DNA of 64,000 bases from Diorhabda sublineata (GCF_026230105.1 NC_079484.1:4789805-4853804), one strand, 5' to 3'. Shown: positions 1 through 11,506, counted from the stretch's first letter. Made by a program: numbers and translations. Notes: a model not told the origin generated them from the sequence alone.

Positions 1-340
1 CACAGCACTGTAAGTCCCCGGTAGTTGTCGCAATTTTCTTCCTTTCCAAGTCTCTCAAATACTCTTCTTGGAATCTTTGTTATTCTGGAAGATAAATTTT
101 CTGCCGAACAGGCCCTGGCCATAACGTACACCATTTTCTTTTAATATTTTTTATAGCCTTCTTCAAAACCCATTCAATTTTTACCAGGTCTACAGTCGCC
201 CTTCCTCCAAAACATCCCCAAACCTTAACCGAGCCTCCCGTTTTTTACAATTTGGATTACACATGGTTGTAACATCCGTTTTACCTTTGACCTGCGCACA
301 AACTCTCACCCAATCTTCATGCGTCTAATTTTTATGTTTG
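1..340 (-). mobile_element. Tc1-like transposase fragment, cut by window edge
   Basis: The reverse strand translates, across several frameshifts, into pieces typical of the middle of a Tc1-type DDE transposase: a VWGCF-like block (read here as KVWGCFGGR), then LVKIEWVLKK, then a GRKFIFQNNKDSKKS block corresponding to the GxxFIFQQDNDPKH catalytic region. The family catalyses cut-and-paste transposition. No frame is open, so the copy is dead. The same family recurs on the plus strand near 4.6-5.06 kb, sharing the EEAIKNI and RQKIY-P blocks. The remainder lies outside the window. Confidence 0.65.
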
Positions 341-1497
341 TTTAGCCCAAATAGGTCGAAATGTCTATTTTTACTTAAATTTCGGGTCATTTATTGAGAA
401 AAACATTTAATAATTAATAATGTTTTAAGAAATAGAACAAATTTGAATAAAATATATTATTAATGGTTCACAAAATTTTTCTTTATGTCAGGTGATATGA
501 CTAATTGAATCTAATGTTTTGCTTTTTCAAGTTGTATAAGATACAGAAACCTTATTTTGGGTTTAGTATTGACTTTCTTGCACCCAATCGTTATAGGATA
601 TATCTTATTCTTGAATTTAATCCAAATCTTACTTTCACTCAGTTTTATTTTTAGCGTGAGCAAGTTTCGAGTAACACGAAAATTAGGATTATATAGTACG
701 AGGGTTTCTCCTTATATTTCTACAACGACAAACATGTGAAATCGAAAGTGGTTCAATTATTTTTCAAAAACTTTCTATCAGGACTATGCGTTAAAAGATA
801 TTTTCATAAAACATGCTATTTTTAGGGCAAAATGTGAAAACACCATAAAGGACCAACATCAAATTGATATTTGCATGGCTATGCACGATTCTATATTCCC
901 TTGGCTGATTTCGATCATTCCAGTTTCCTATCTACTAATCACTAGTTGCGTCCCGCGGTCAGTCGGATTAATTGCGTCCAAGAATTACACATACTAAATT
1001 TTAATCCGATTCGGTTGGATTAGGTTATGTTTTTGGTCACGAATTTCAACCAATTACTTTAAATTTATCCCAATCCATGGTAGTTATCCCTACATGAGAA
1101 ACATAAGTTGATAATATGGATGTTACTTAAGCTCCAGGCGAGAAAATGGTTAACCAGAATTGAATATTTAGATATCGATAATACTGGGAAGTATAATTAG
1201 TTTACATAAGTATTTAGTACTAAATTTCTTGGAGGAGTCTTCGGTACGCGATTCACATACTATCCTTACAGTATCCTGGATAAAAATGTCAATAATTTCA
1301 ATTATCCCAATTTTCGTTACTGCCAGCTTGGTATTGTTGATGGAATAACAATGCTCAGGAAGCTACAGAAACCAATCAAAGTTATCCATAATTTCACACA
1401 AAAAGTATCCAATTAAATTAATAGAAATCGAAGAGTAAACTATGTTGGGGAGTCGTTCTCGACCGGTCAATGTTACTTACATTCTTTTTAGATTGAA
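341..1497. other. AT-rich intergenic stretch, no gene seen
   Basis: I see no coding similarity, RNA gene or clear repeat. The short open frame at 557-739 is hydrophobic, lacks family resemblance and looks like chance. Confidence 0.5.
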
Positions 1498-1499
1498 TA

Positions 1500-2759
1500 A
1501 CTGTAAAGTCCCTGACCAAATTATTAGACACACTGGAAGATTTCATGTAAAATATTGATTACCAAGTGATATTGAAACGTTTTATTGATTTAAACCGATT
1601 TTTTTATTTCATCCAATTAATTACCAATTACAAAACCATAATTAATAAATTCATATCATTAAATACTGAAGAAAAGTGAAAATAATGTACTTAAAAATCA
1701 ATATTTAGTTGATCCACCTTTAGCCTCTAAATATAAGCTGGGTTTTGTTGGTGAAAACCTCTTTAGCCACTTCTGTTTTCTTCAGCTCCCACACATTTTT
1801 AATTGGGTTCATATCGGAGCTATTACCAGGCTAATCCATCGTAAGGATATTTCCTTATTTTGCCAAAACAACTTCAACAGACCAAGGAGTGTGGCAGGAG
1901 CTTCATGTTGCGCGAAAGTAAATGGTTTCCCAATCATTGAGCTGCGGAATTGTAAAACTTCTTTGTACTGATCTCTTCATTATTCTTTTTCGACGTCCAG
2001 TGCCTTTACCACTGATGACTGACCAAATAATCACTTTGGTAGGATGTTTAACCGTTGGAACGACACAGTGAGGATGATACTTTTCTCCTTTTTCTCCTAT
2101 GATTAACGTACAGAGTTTTATTTTGTAAAAATTCGAATTTGGTTTAGTCGCTGAAGCAGACCTGTCAAAAATAGAAAGCATATGTCTACTTTCATGTTTT
2201 GTCCACTTCTGGCGCTTTGCTTTCATTGTAGCTGTTAACTTGGACTTTCCAGCTAGAAGAGAAGCCTTAAAGACCAGTACTTTCAATTTTCTTCGAACAC
2301 TTGCATCCTGAAATTATGATTTTACCACCTTTGTGGTAGCAAATCTATTTATAGAAACATCCTGCGAGCGTGGAGCAAAAATTGGTTTTCTACCATCTTT
2401 TCTTTCTTATCGGGTTTCCTCTGACTCAATTTTCTTTTTTATAAGTCGTACACTAGCTTCAGAAACCTCAAATCTTCATGACATTTCCTGGTTTGTAAAT
2501 ATTTTCTCAAGGGCATTCACTTCAGTTTTTTACGCGATGGAAGATCGCCTTCTTTACCCATAATAAAAATTGTCAAATGATGAATTACAGTCCGTAAAGC
2601 CACAGAAACGCGTCCGTACCTGACGCGATTCTGATACAGGTTTGTACTTGTTTACGTTCGTGTATCTATATTATAGTTTAAATGTACATATACGACATAA
2701 AAACATGAAACTATTTAAAAAATACAGTGCGTCTAATAATATGGTCAGTGACTGTGGGT
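1500..2759 (-). mobile_element. Tc1/mariner element with both terminal inverted repeats, transposase decayed
   Basis: The left end at 1500 (ACTGTAAAGTCCCTGACCAA, then ATTATTAGACACACTG) and the right end at 2727-2759 (reverse complement ACAGTCACTGACCATATTAT, then TAGACGCACTG) form imperfect inverted repeats of roughly 35 bp. Both ends abut TA (1498-1499 and 2760-2761), the duplicated target expected for this superfamily. Between them the minus strand carries a frameshifted transposase. The longest open piece, 1903-2286, holds blocks such as GEKYHPHCVVPTVKHPTKV and SVISGKGTGR. A C-terminal DMNPIKNVWELKK block lies near 1790-1830, and an N-terminal HTH-like part near 2300-2560. The element is about 1.26 kb, a normal full length. 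Frameshifts and stops mean it cannot encode active transposase; it could still be moved in trans if the ends are recognised. Confidence 0.85.
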
Positions 2760-2761
2760 AG

Positions 2762-3980
2762 GATACAGAGTAAAGTCGATTTTGTGGATTTTCTACAGTT
2801 TCCCTGGAACTTGACGTATCCGTTCATCAGACAAACGACCGCAGTTTTACCCGACCCACCTCCGTTGATTTTTTTTCCTTCTAATATTTCAGTTTATACG
2901 ATACGATAAACCACCACAATTCCAACCCTGCAGAGGAAAATTTTCCTATATCAGAGCCACTCCTGGAAACTTAACATACGTAAAAAGGTTCCTATTGATT
3001 CAGAAATAAACTTAAAAGTCTTAATTTTCACATAGCATAACAATGTCAAATTTGACGTTCAAAAATCGTTTTTAGATGAATGCATGTTCAGAATATATTA
3101 TAAACAAACGGATATTTAGAATATAGTCGGAATCTATCACGAATACCGCTATTAAGAAAGTCATTGCATAATTTAAATATAAACGGATGAGATAAATTCG
3201 CGCACCGGTTTATTTTTTTAACAGACATAAATGCTTCGAATCGGTATAAAATACATTCGCTAAATATTATTATAGTAATTCTGTTTATCTTTAATTCAAA
3301 CTCATAATCGAGAAGGTATGGCGTAGTTGTTTTATTTAAAATATATTGGTGATAAGTTCGGTCACTTGCATTCAACCATTTAGTCCAGTCATTTTAGGTA
3401 CTTGTTCCTTTGACATCCTAAAACTCCTCTAACTCCAATTTTCTTCTTCTTTGTCGTCGTCGTCTTCCCGCTGAACTAGACAGACTGCTTCAAGTACATA
3501 CAAATTATTACTGTTTTGATCAGGACTACCAGATACTCAGCCCTCTATCTCAGAAATGATTCACCGTATGAAAAAAATTTTCAAACAAAAATTGTAGAGA
3601 ATTTAATGCTCTATTTTTTTGACTTTTGACCCCCGATTTTAAAAGTTGCTCACATCGAATTATATATGAGTTTTGAGATGTCAAATGAACAGGTTTAAAC
3701 GACTTTATAACTGGGTATCTCGATTTTCCTAGGTGAACTGCCTTAAACTTGGACTGTTTTAACAAAAACTGTTTTAATAAAAAAGTAAAACAAGTTAATA
3801 AATAAAATCGTAGGAAAAAATTCATAAATTGAGTTGTGATAGTGGACCAATACGCCGCATTAGTGATGATGTTGTTTTGGATTGTCTGGTTTCTTCACAT
3901 TCAGTAAGAACCTTAACAAACGCCAAAAAAACGTATGTTAACACATTTTAGTGAAGTTACCTACCAAATAACCTCGAATG
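2762..3980. other. Intergenic, no gene recognised
   Basis: Low-complexity AT-rich DNA. Small reverse open frames at 3088-3375 and 3550-3825 have biased, AT-driven composition and no family motif; I regard them as chance. Confidence 0.45.
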
Positions 3981-3984
3981 AACC

Positions 3985-4225
3985 TCCACTAACCAATATT
4001 TCAAATTTGAAAACAACCAAAATCAACTAACCGCGCCTTTTGTAATTTATGCAGACTTCGAGAGTTTGCTATTACTGATTTATTATAATGAGCCAAGTAA
4101 CGATGAAAAATATTGTGAGCACCAAGCTTACTCTTTTGCTCTATATATAAAGTGCAATATGATATTCATTGCTCCTAAAATAATACGTTTGAAATCTATG
4201 CACTCGTTCAGTTTAAAATAATAAC
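3985..4225 (+). mobile_element. Polinton/Maverick-type DNA polymerase B fragment
   Basis: In frame from about 4009 the plus strand reads into APFVIYADFESLL at 4033-4071, then EHQAYSFALYIKCN near 4117-4160. The PFVxYADFE block is the Exo I region of protein-primed family B DNA polymerases of Polinton/Maverick elements, and the following E-x-x-S-x-x-Y-x-(I/L)KC block is found shortly after it in that family. Upstream, a degraded FKFENNQ block fits the FKNYxN segment that normally precedes it. The fragment is short, and flanking sequence shows stops and no integrase, packaging ATPase or capsid gene, so it is an isolated remnant. It lies just 5' of a Tc1 remnant. Confidence 0.6.
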
Positions 4226-4594
4226 CTCAACCTTAAGAAGTATTTGTTGTTGAAGAAGAATCTTCAAACAATATTGTTTCTCTTTCTATATTTTTAGTAG
4301 TGTATCCCGCAAGTAACATTGGGTTCAGGAACTCTCCATGTTTCCTTACCCAGGGTTGTTTGTATTCTATCCCTACATCGCTCCATGTGAACCTTCAGTA
4401 AATTCCTTCAAAACGCATATTTTTTTACAGCTCCAACAGACTCAAATCTTGTTTCTTTTAATGCAGATTTGATTCGACAAATCAAATCAAATGTGAGGAT
4501 TTTAGGATAATAGTAGTTATGGATAAACCTCTTTCAAGGCGTGAAAATAAAATTAAAGGTTTTAGTCGGCTAAAGAATATAAATTTGAGGTTTT

Positions 4595-5162
4595 TGAGTC
4601 TAAGAGTATTAGTTCGCAGGTCAAAAGAAGAACAGATGCTATATCAATGTCTGTGAAACACGACGAAGACTCGGTAATGGTTTGAAAGAAAGAGCTAGTG
4701 GTAAAAACTGGAGGGATTTTGAAGAAGCTATAAAAAATATTAATGGAAAATGTAGTACATTCTTGCCAGAGCACAATCGGCAGAAGATTTATCATCCAAC
4801 ATGACAACGATCTCAAGTAATGCTTCGAACTGTGCCGAGAGTATTTGAACGAATTGGAAAGGAAGAATTAATTATTTGTTCGACACATTTAACCGACCTC
4901 AACCTGATTGAGTTGTAAGACAAATTGGACAGGAAAGTCAGAAATCAGTGTCCCACTTCCACTTTGGAATATCCTGAAAAACGAATGGAACCAAACAGAC
5001 GACGATTATTAGCGGAAAATGCCAAAATTGTACACCGAAATAAATAAAAACCAAAGGGGGTTACATCAGGGAATCAAAAATTCAAATATTGAAATCGTAT
5101 TGCTTTTATTTGTTGTGTGTCACGCAAACTATAGGTTGAGCAAAAACTTTTGGACTTGAAGT
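4595..5162 (+). mobile_element. Tc1-like transposase remnant, C-terminal half
   Basis: Plus-strand pieces in shifting frames match Tc1-type transposase. First comes a GRRFIIQHDNDLK block near 4780-4815, where the family has FIFQQDNDPKH. Next are LCREYLNELERKELI, then LTDLNLIEL (family SPDLNPIE), and LDRKVRNQCPTST near 4920-4960. Stops and frameshifts are frequent. An AT-rich end with TTGAGCAAAAACTTTTGGAC at 5133-5152 resembles the end sequence of such elements, but I could not find its partner, so boundaries are approximate. It belongs to the same family as the fragment at 1-340, in the opposite orientation. Confidence 0.7.
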
Positions 5163-5552
5163 GTATATCTAATAATGCAAACGGTCAATTTTTCTTAGTT
5201 CTTCACTATTGTTGACATAATATTTGTATATAATAAACAAGTATCTAATTAGTCTACGGCTAATGATTCAGTCACGGTCGATATCTTTTTTATTTTTCTG
5301 GCTCTTTCCGTTTCTAAACCGAGTGTTAACGGTGTCTGGTACGATTATAACTATTGTCATTAGCAGTTGTAATGGGTCTATTATATTATTACTCATTTGG
5401 ATTTATTTAATTTCGTTCCGTTTGCTTAAATGATATGTCGGTTTGTATTTTTATATTATCCGTAGTTAAATAATAATGCTAAATAATTTGTTTAGTTATC
5501 AGTATAATATTCACATTATCATTAAAGTTTTTAGATGACTCATACGGGCGCT

Positions 5553-5700
5553 TAAGGCCCGTTTACACGAGTTTAGGGAGCAAGTATTTAGTTAATTTTA
5601 AGCCGTGTGAACAGACAGTTTAGTGTTTAGTACCTGTACTAACCTTAACTAAACACTTAACTGAATACTTGCTCGCTAAACTCGTGCAAACGGGCCTTTA
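5553..5700. mobile_element. 148-bp MITE-like inverted repeat
   Basis: Two arms of about 42 bp face each other. The left arm starts AAGGCCCGTTTACACGAGTT at 5554; the reverse complement of the right arm starts AAAGGCCCGTTTGCACGAGT at 5699. The arms continue through GCAAGTATT(T/C)AGTTAA with only a few mismatches. The element has no coding capacity. The size, near-palindrome and possible TTA/TAA duplication at the edges fit a non-autonomous DNA transposon. The superfamily cannot be told from the ends alone. Confidence 0.7.
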
Positions 5701-6003
5701 GTCACCAAAGAAACCACCTACTATGAAAAGCAGCATATTTGGAACTGTGAAAAACGAATAGGAAATTAGCTTTACAGATAAGATCGAATAAGAAAGAATG
5801 AAAAACACGCTTTTAAATCACATCAAACTAAAAAGTTTTTTTTAAATAAGCTTAAAACAATATAAGAATGAAAAATATTAATATCATAGTGAAAAAATCA
5901 TCGGGCGCTCGATGGATTACTAGTATTTTCCAATCATTAAAGTTTTAAGCTTATTTTAAAAATTATTTTTCACTTTTTAGTTTCATCAGTTTTTAAACTA
6001 TAT

Positions 6004-7062
6004 TTAATTGATACCACCCTCGTATAATGAATGGCTTCTCTACTATATACCTACATCTCGTCGAAACTTGTATCGAGCCAAAACGGTGTAGTTGGCAAGG
6101 TTGTCGAAGTGCTTAATTTCCAACACGGATATCGGAGGTTCGAAACTCTTATTGAATTAATCCAAAGGAGAGTTACATACAAACAAACCTACATACAGAT
6201 TGAACTGATGTAAGCATGTTGAAAAATATGAATACATCAAACCCATGGGAGATTATAAAAAATATAGACAATAAAGAAGACTGGCAATCCAATCGGAAAC
6301 GAGGAAAGGGGTAGGAAGGAAAAAACTTTACGGATTCTCACATTTAATGTGAGAAAAAAATGACAGGTGCTATATCAACTGCGCAACAAACTAAAAAGTT
6401 AAAAATAATTTTTTTTAAATAAACTTAAAACAATATAAGAATGAAAAATATGAGTTGATACCATCCTCGTATAATGGTTTCGCTACATCTCGTCGAAACT
6501 TGTATCGAGCCAAAACGGTGTAGTTGGCAAGGTTGTCGAAGTGCTTAATTTCCAACACGGATATCGGAGGTTCGAAACTCTTATTGAATTAGAGAGAGTT
6601 ACATACAAACCAACCTAGATACAGGTGAAGCTGGCAATCCCATCGGAAACGATGCAGGGTGGTAGGGAGGAAAAAACTTTACGGATTCTCACATTTAATG
6701 TGAGAAAAAAATGACAGGTGCTATATCAACTGCGCAACAAACTAAAAAGTTAAAAATAATTTTTTTTAAATAAACTTAAAACAATATAAGAATGAAAAAT
6801 ATGAGTTGATACCATCCTCGTATAATGGTTTCGCTACATCTCGTCGAAACTTGTATCGAGCCAAAACGGTGTAGTTGGCAAGGTTGTCGAAGTGCTTAAT
6901 TTCCAACAAGGATATCGGAGGTTCGAAACTCTTATTGAATTAGAGAGAGTTACATACAAACCAACCTAGATACAGGTGAAGCTGGCAATCCCATCGGAAA
7001 CGATGCAGGGTGGTAGGGAGGAAAAAACTTTACGGATTCTCACCCGTAATGTGAGAAAATGA
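6004..7062 (+). repeat. Tandem tRNA-like SINE family, three copies
   Basis: Three direct copies start near 6009, 6452 and 6803; the last two are offset by 351 bp. Each contains a segment with pol III promoter-like boxes: GGTGTAGTTGG (6085-6095, A-box-like) and GGTTCGAAACT (6138-6148, close to the B-box consensus), about 42 nt apart. The third copy ends near 7062, where the body stops at a diverged TCACCCGTAATGTGAG. The tail (AAACTTAAAACAATATAAGA and onwards) also occurs alone at 5815-5880 and inverted near 5940-5995. The copies are nearly identical, so the tandem arrangement looks recent. The tRNA-like head suggests a SINE, but no cloverleaf can be folded confidently. Confidence 0.65.
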
Positions 7063-7069
7063 CAGTTAT

Positions 7070-8130
7070 TGAATTGAAATCGAACTTATTGACGTACAAA
7101 ATTACAATAAATTCAAAATTCCTTTTATGACAGTGCAGTTGAATGAACTACATCAAATCCTCTTTTATCTATTGGCATTTAGCATTCCTCATAGTTTGAG
7201 TTTCAGTTCCTTGCTTAAAACTGTTTTTCAAACTACTAAAATTAGTCTTATTCTGTCTTCCAAAAAATTATTATATCGTCTGCTACTGTTTCTTATAATA
7301 CATCCAACCTATAAAATTTGCTGTATTCTTATTAAGAACAAGGACATTTATACAATGTCTATGTATATCTTTCATATAATTAACCCTTACCTATCGAGTT
7401 AGTTCCTTATGTCATATTGACAGTTTATATTTGATTGTTGCAACACGAATTGATTATCCCGTTTTAGATAAAAACACGTTTTAATTGATAAAATAATGAG
7501 CTGCAATGAAAAGGTGAATATTATGGATTTAATTCATATTATTTGTAATGGAATACCTAAACTTTTTGGTTATGTACGCCATACTAATAGATAATATTAT
7601 AACTGTGAGAAGAACTGATTATTTTGGTATAATTTATTTAGTTATTAAAATTTAGATAAAAGTGTAAACTCCGTGATTCGGTACTACTTGAGTAAGTGGT
7701 TTGATTTGAATAGTATCAACTCTATAGAACCCAAAAATTTCACTTCATAAAAATGAAGAAACAAGTTCTATGGCCTTTAAAATAATATAAGACAATACGG
7801 GAATTAAAGGTTTTTGGTAAAATAAATTAAAAAACAAAATGATCAACGATCAAGTGAAATAGAAAAGATTCCAAATGATCAAAGCATTCATGTATATTTT
7901 TTATACAATTCATATACAACAAGGTTTTTTTATATTAATGTCCTTTGATATAATATAATCTAACATTTATACTTGTTGACGAATGTCGTAATAGTTATTG
8001 AAGGATCAGGAATAAAAAGCTTCTAGTTTTAGAGACAGTACTCTGAAACAGAGTACAACAGATTTTTCAGGTCACAATGAATTTTAAACACACCTATACA
8101 GAGGTCGGCATAAGCCAGGCAACGAATTTG
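7070..8130. other. Intergenic, nothing recognised
   Basis: AT-rich sequence without coding similarity. The hydrophobic open frame at 7127-7402 has no recognisable family features. Confidence 0.45.
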
Positions 8131-9860
8131 CATGAGAAAAAATTTATTTTTTTAAAAAAATTACAAAGGAATGTGTCACATGACAACGAATACTCGTCTC
8201 GCGAGTGTTGGTTCGTTGTCGATTTGCCCAAGTAAATCTTCTAGCATTTCCAGATAACTTCGGTCCGTCATGTATCCCACAAAAAAGTACGCACTCACGA
8301 GACCTCCTTCATGGATACCTGTTCACACACTCACACACCCCAGGCAGGCTTAATTCTTCTTCAATGAAGACGTGAGGATTCTAGACGTTCCAGTATACGC
8401 AGTTATGCCGATTGACCGTACCTTTCAGCTTGAAAGTTGCTTCATCCGACCACAAAATGGAATGCTAGGGTACCACGCACAAAATTCCAAACTGCGATAG
8501 AAATCATCCTCGTGTAGTGCCCATGGCAGGTTTAATTCTGCTTCAATGAAGACGTGAGAATTCTGGTAGCTACAGTACACGCTGTTATGCCGATTGACCG
8601 TACCGTTCAGCTTGAAAGTTGTTTCATCCGACCACAAAATGGAATGCTAGAGGTACCACGCACAAAATTCCAAACTGCGATAGAAATCATCCTCGTGTAG
8701 TGCCCATGGCAGGTTTAATTCTGCTTCAATGAAGACGTGAGGATTCTGGTCGTTCCACTACACGCTGTTATGCCGATTAACCGTACCGTTCAGCTTGAAA
8801 GTTGTTTCATCCGACCACAAAATGGAATGCTAGAGGTACCACGCACAAAATTCCAAACTGCGATAGAAATCATCCTCGTGTAGTGCCCATGGCAGGTTTA
8901 ATTCTGCTTCAATGAAGACGTGAGGATTCTGGTCGTTCCACTACACGCTGTTATGCCGATTAACCGTACCGTTCAGCTTGAAAGTTGTTTCATCCGACCA
9001 CAAAATGGAATGCTAGGGTACCACGCACAAAATTTCAAACTGCGATAGAAATCATCCTCGTGTAGTGCCCATGGCAGGTTTAATTCTACTTCAATGAAGA
9101 CGTGAGAATTCTGGTAGCTACAGTACACGCTGTTATGCCGATTGACCGTACCGCTCAGCTTGAAAGTTGCTTCATCCGACCACAAAATGAAATACTTGAG
9201 GAACTATTGGCAAAATTCCAAATTGCGATAGAAATAATCCTCATAAAGTGCTCCAGTCAGGTTTAAATCTTCTTCAAAGAAGACGTGAGGATTTTGGTCG
9301 TTCCAGTACACGCTGTTATGCCGATTGACCGTACCGTTAAGCTTGAAAGTTGCTTCATCCGACCACAAAATGGAATGCTGGAGGTACCACTTACAAAATT
9401 CCAAACTGCGATAGAAATCATCCTCATAAAGTGCCTCAGGCAGGTTTAAATCTGCTTCAATGAAGACGTGATAATTCTAATCGTTCCAGTATAAACAGTT
9501 ATACCGATTGACCGTACCGTTCAGCTTACTGCGATAGAAATCATCCTCGTGAAGTGCGTGGAAGAGACGCGGACAGTAAACTCGATAGTGGATGCGTTTC
9601 GACATTCGTCGTAAAGAATGATCGTATATTTGAAGTTCTCCCGACAGCCGCACTGCAGATTGACTAACGCCAGCACCACAGTTTCCATATTTTCTTTAGT
9701 TGTTACAGATATTGGTCGTCCATAACGCAGCGCGTCGGCAACAGAGCCCGATTTTTAGAATTTCTGGTACGTCTTCCACACTGTTGAACGATTTGGTAAC
9801 GACGAGTTCGGAAATTGTTGCTGAAATTCGGTAAACATAATTTCGTAATCCGCAGATACG
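8130..9860 (-). mobile_element. IS630/mariner-like DDE transposase with internally amplified catalytic segment
   Basis: Read on the minus strand, the N-terminal part lies at 9540-9860, including FPNSSLPNRSTVWKTYQKF and VVLALVNLQCG, helix-turn-helix-like regions. It runs into a segment LHEDDFYRSLEFC followed by LWSDEATFKLNGTVNRHN, which holds the first catalytic Asp (SDEATF). This second segment is repeated about six to seven times between about 8330 and 9535. A C-terminal stretch near 8210-8300 (FVGYMTDRSYLEMLEDLL) corresponds to the region after the catalytic core, and the rest is missing. The spacing of the SDEATF-encoding sites is 182-183 bp. Stops and frameshifts occur, so no full protein is made. 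Confidence 0.8.
8330..9535 (-). repeat. 183-bp tandem array inside transposase
   Basis: The motif CATCCGACCACAAAATGG (reverse complement of the SDEATF codons and flank) recurs with its last base at 8460, 8642, 8825, 9008, 9190 and 9373. The spacings are 182, 183, 183, 182 and 183 bp. The unit equals 61 codons, so a 183-bp step preserves frame. Units at 8642-8825-9008 are closest to each other; the ones toward 9.4 kb are more diverged. Two copies stay open (8425-8637 and 8973-9185). Confidence 0.85.
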
Positions 9861-9869
9861 AAAAAAACT

Positions 9870-10818
9870 CTTGAAGCGTGAACTTTGAGACAGTACTTAT
9901 CGAATATTATTGATAAATCCACCCGGCAAAAAGTGTGGTGTATAGCTATATATATATTTAGAACGATGCGTCAAAAGTCAAAAGAAATTAATACGTGGAC
10001 ATCTTGAAGTACATATAAACTCGAAAACATTTTTAAAAAAATTTCATTTTCTATTTGGAAAAAAGTTACAATCCGGCAACGATGTAAAATATTTATCGTA
10101 TTATGTCTTATCGTAAAAGTTGTTTACATTTAGGTGAATTTAATAAATGTCTAGGAGTATTTTGAAAGTTGTACAGCATCATTTATACTTGTTGGTAGTT
10201 CTGTTAGATATTTCTGGCATTTTTCCATTTATCTATAATAAACTAAATTTTCTTTTTCGGTAACCTCTACATCGTCAGTATGTGGTACGTTATTCACAAT
10301 TCTAAGTATGGTGCTGATATTAAAAATAGAATTGACCGGGAATATTTATTAATATTGCATGTTATACATGTTATTTGTTCAGCTGTAAATGGAATGAATT
10401 CATTAATTTTACTTGTTTATTATATAAGTTCAGGTATCAAATCTTTCATTCTATTTTACACCTGAATGTATATGTCTTCAATTATACTTTGTTTTTTTTA
10501 CTTTTTGATTACAAACATAAGTTTTTTCAATATCATACTCAATTTACTTCAGATTTATTTCATTTTTTTATTAATATAAATGCATTATGTAAAGTACTTG
10601 ATAATCAAGTAGCTATTGCCATTTTTACCAACTGTATCAATTTTCCTATGGAGAGATGATTATTGGAGACTTGTTAAACTACTTGAAATTCTCTTCCTTT
10701 TTATATTTAAGTGTGATCTGATGTAATCCAAAAAATAACCTTAGAAACATATGTTTAGTTTTCGTGTAGACGTTAAACACTATTACACATTACTTAATTG
10801 GTATTTTTTTTTCTATAG
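9870..10818 (+). other. Presumed intron or 5' flank of the TLDc gene
   Basis: The stretch ends in a polypyrimidine tract and AG (10817-10818) in front of the TLDc exon. The open frames at 10280-10465 and 10375-10659 are AT-driven and unlike the other exons of OXR1-type genes. I see no LysM or GRAM-like exon. Confidence 0.5.
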
Positions 10819-11485
10819 GTACTTCCTATGTCAGAGGAACTACGAAGAGCCTTTTATTCATCATCAGCAGCACCCTCATTAGATATAGAACTAACCCCAC
10901 CAGACTTAGTTGGTACAACAGAAATTCTCACAGACCACCACAGAGAAAATCTTTGTAGGCATTTACCTGCCAGAGCAGAAGGTTACTCTTGGACGTTAAT
11001 ATTTAGTACCAGTCAACATGGTTTTAGTTTAAATTCCATGTACAGGAAAATGTTCAAACTCGAGTCGCCCATATTAATGGTTATAGAAGACACAGACAAT
11101 AACGTAAGTACTGGATTAAATTTTAATATGTAAATAGGTTCACCCAGAGATTTTTACTTTTTATTACTCTTAGGTATTTGGTGCTCTAACCTCATGTGCC
11201 CTGCAAGTATCGGATCATTTCTATGGTACAGGTGAATCCCTATTATTCTCCTTCACACCTGAATTTAAGGTATTCAATTGGACTGGAGAAAATCTATATT
11301 TTATCAAAGGAAACAACGAGAGTATTAGTATCGGTGCCGGTGATGGTAAATTTGGTCTATGGTTAGATGGCGACCTCTACATCGGTAGGTCAGAGTCTTG
11401 CAAGACTTATGGTAATGATCCGCTTACACCCAAAGTTGATTTCATGGTGAAGACGCTGGAATGTTGGGCATTTATTTCGAGTTAA
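10819..11485 (+). CDS. mtd: OXR1/mustard-type TLDc domain protein, 3' coding exons
   Basis: Two exons, 10819-11103 and 11174-11485, join in phase 0 and encode 198 residues ending at TAA 11483-11485. The first contains SEELRRAFYSSSAAPS, IELTPPDLVGTTEIL, LCRHLPARAEGYSWTLIFST and HGFSLNSMYRKM. The second contains VFGALTSCALQVSDHFYGTG, FNWTGENLYFIKGN, SIGAGDGKFGLWLDGDLY and the terminal KTLECWAF block. Together they make a complete TLDc domain of the OXR1/NCOA7/mustard family, which protects cells against oxidative stress and binds and regulates V-ATPase in related proteins. The donor is GTAAGT and the acceptor TTCTATAG. Upstream exons (LysM-containing in long isoforms) are not seen. The ATG at 10828 could start a short TLDc-only form, but the reading frame is open back to the acceptor, so an internal exon is more likely. 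The symbol follows the Drosophila orthologue. Confidence 0.93.
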
Positions 11486-11506
11486 TTTGTGATTGAAGTA
11501 GGTAAG

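Noticed and set aside
6078..6150. Functional tRNA gene
   Set aside because: A- and B-box-like motifs are present, but I could not pair an acceptor stem or anticodon arm, and the sequence is part of a three-copy repeat. It fits a SINE head better.
10280..10659. Upstream TLDc-gene exons
   Set aside because: The two overlapping frames are AT-driven, rich in Phe/Ile/Tyr, and lack splice-site context or similarity to OXR1 N-terminal regions.
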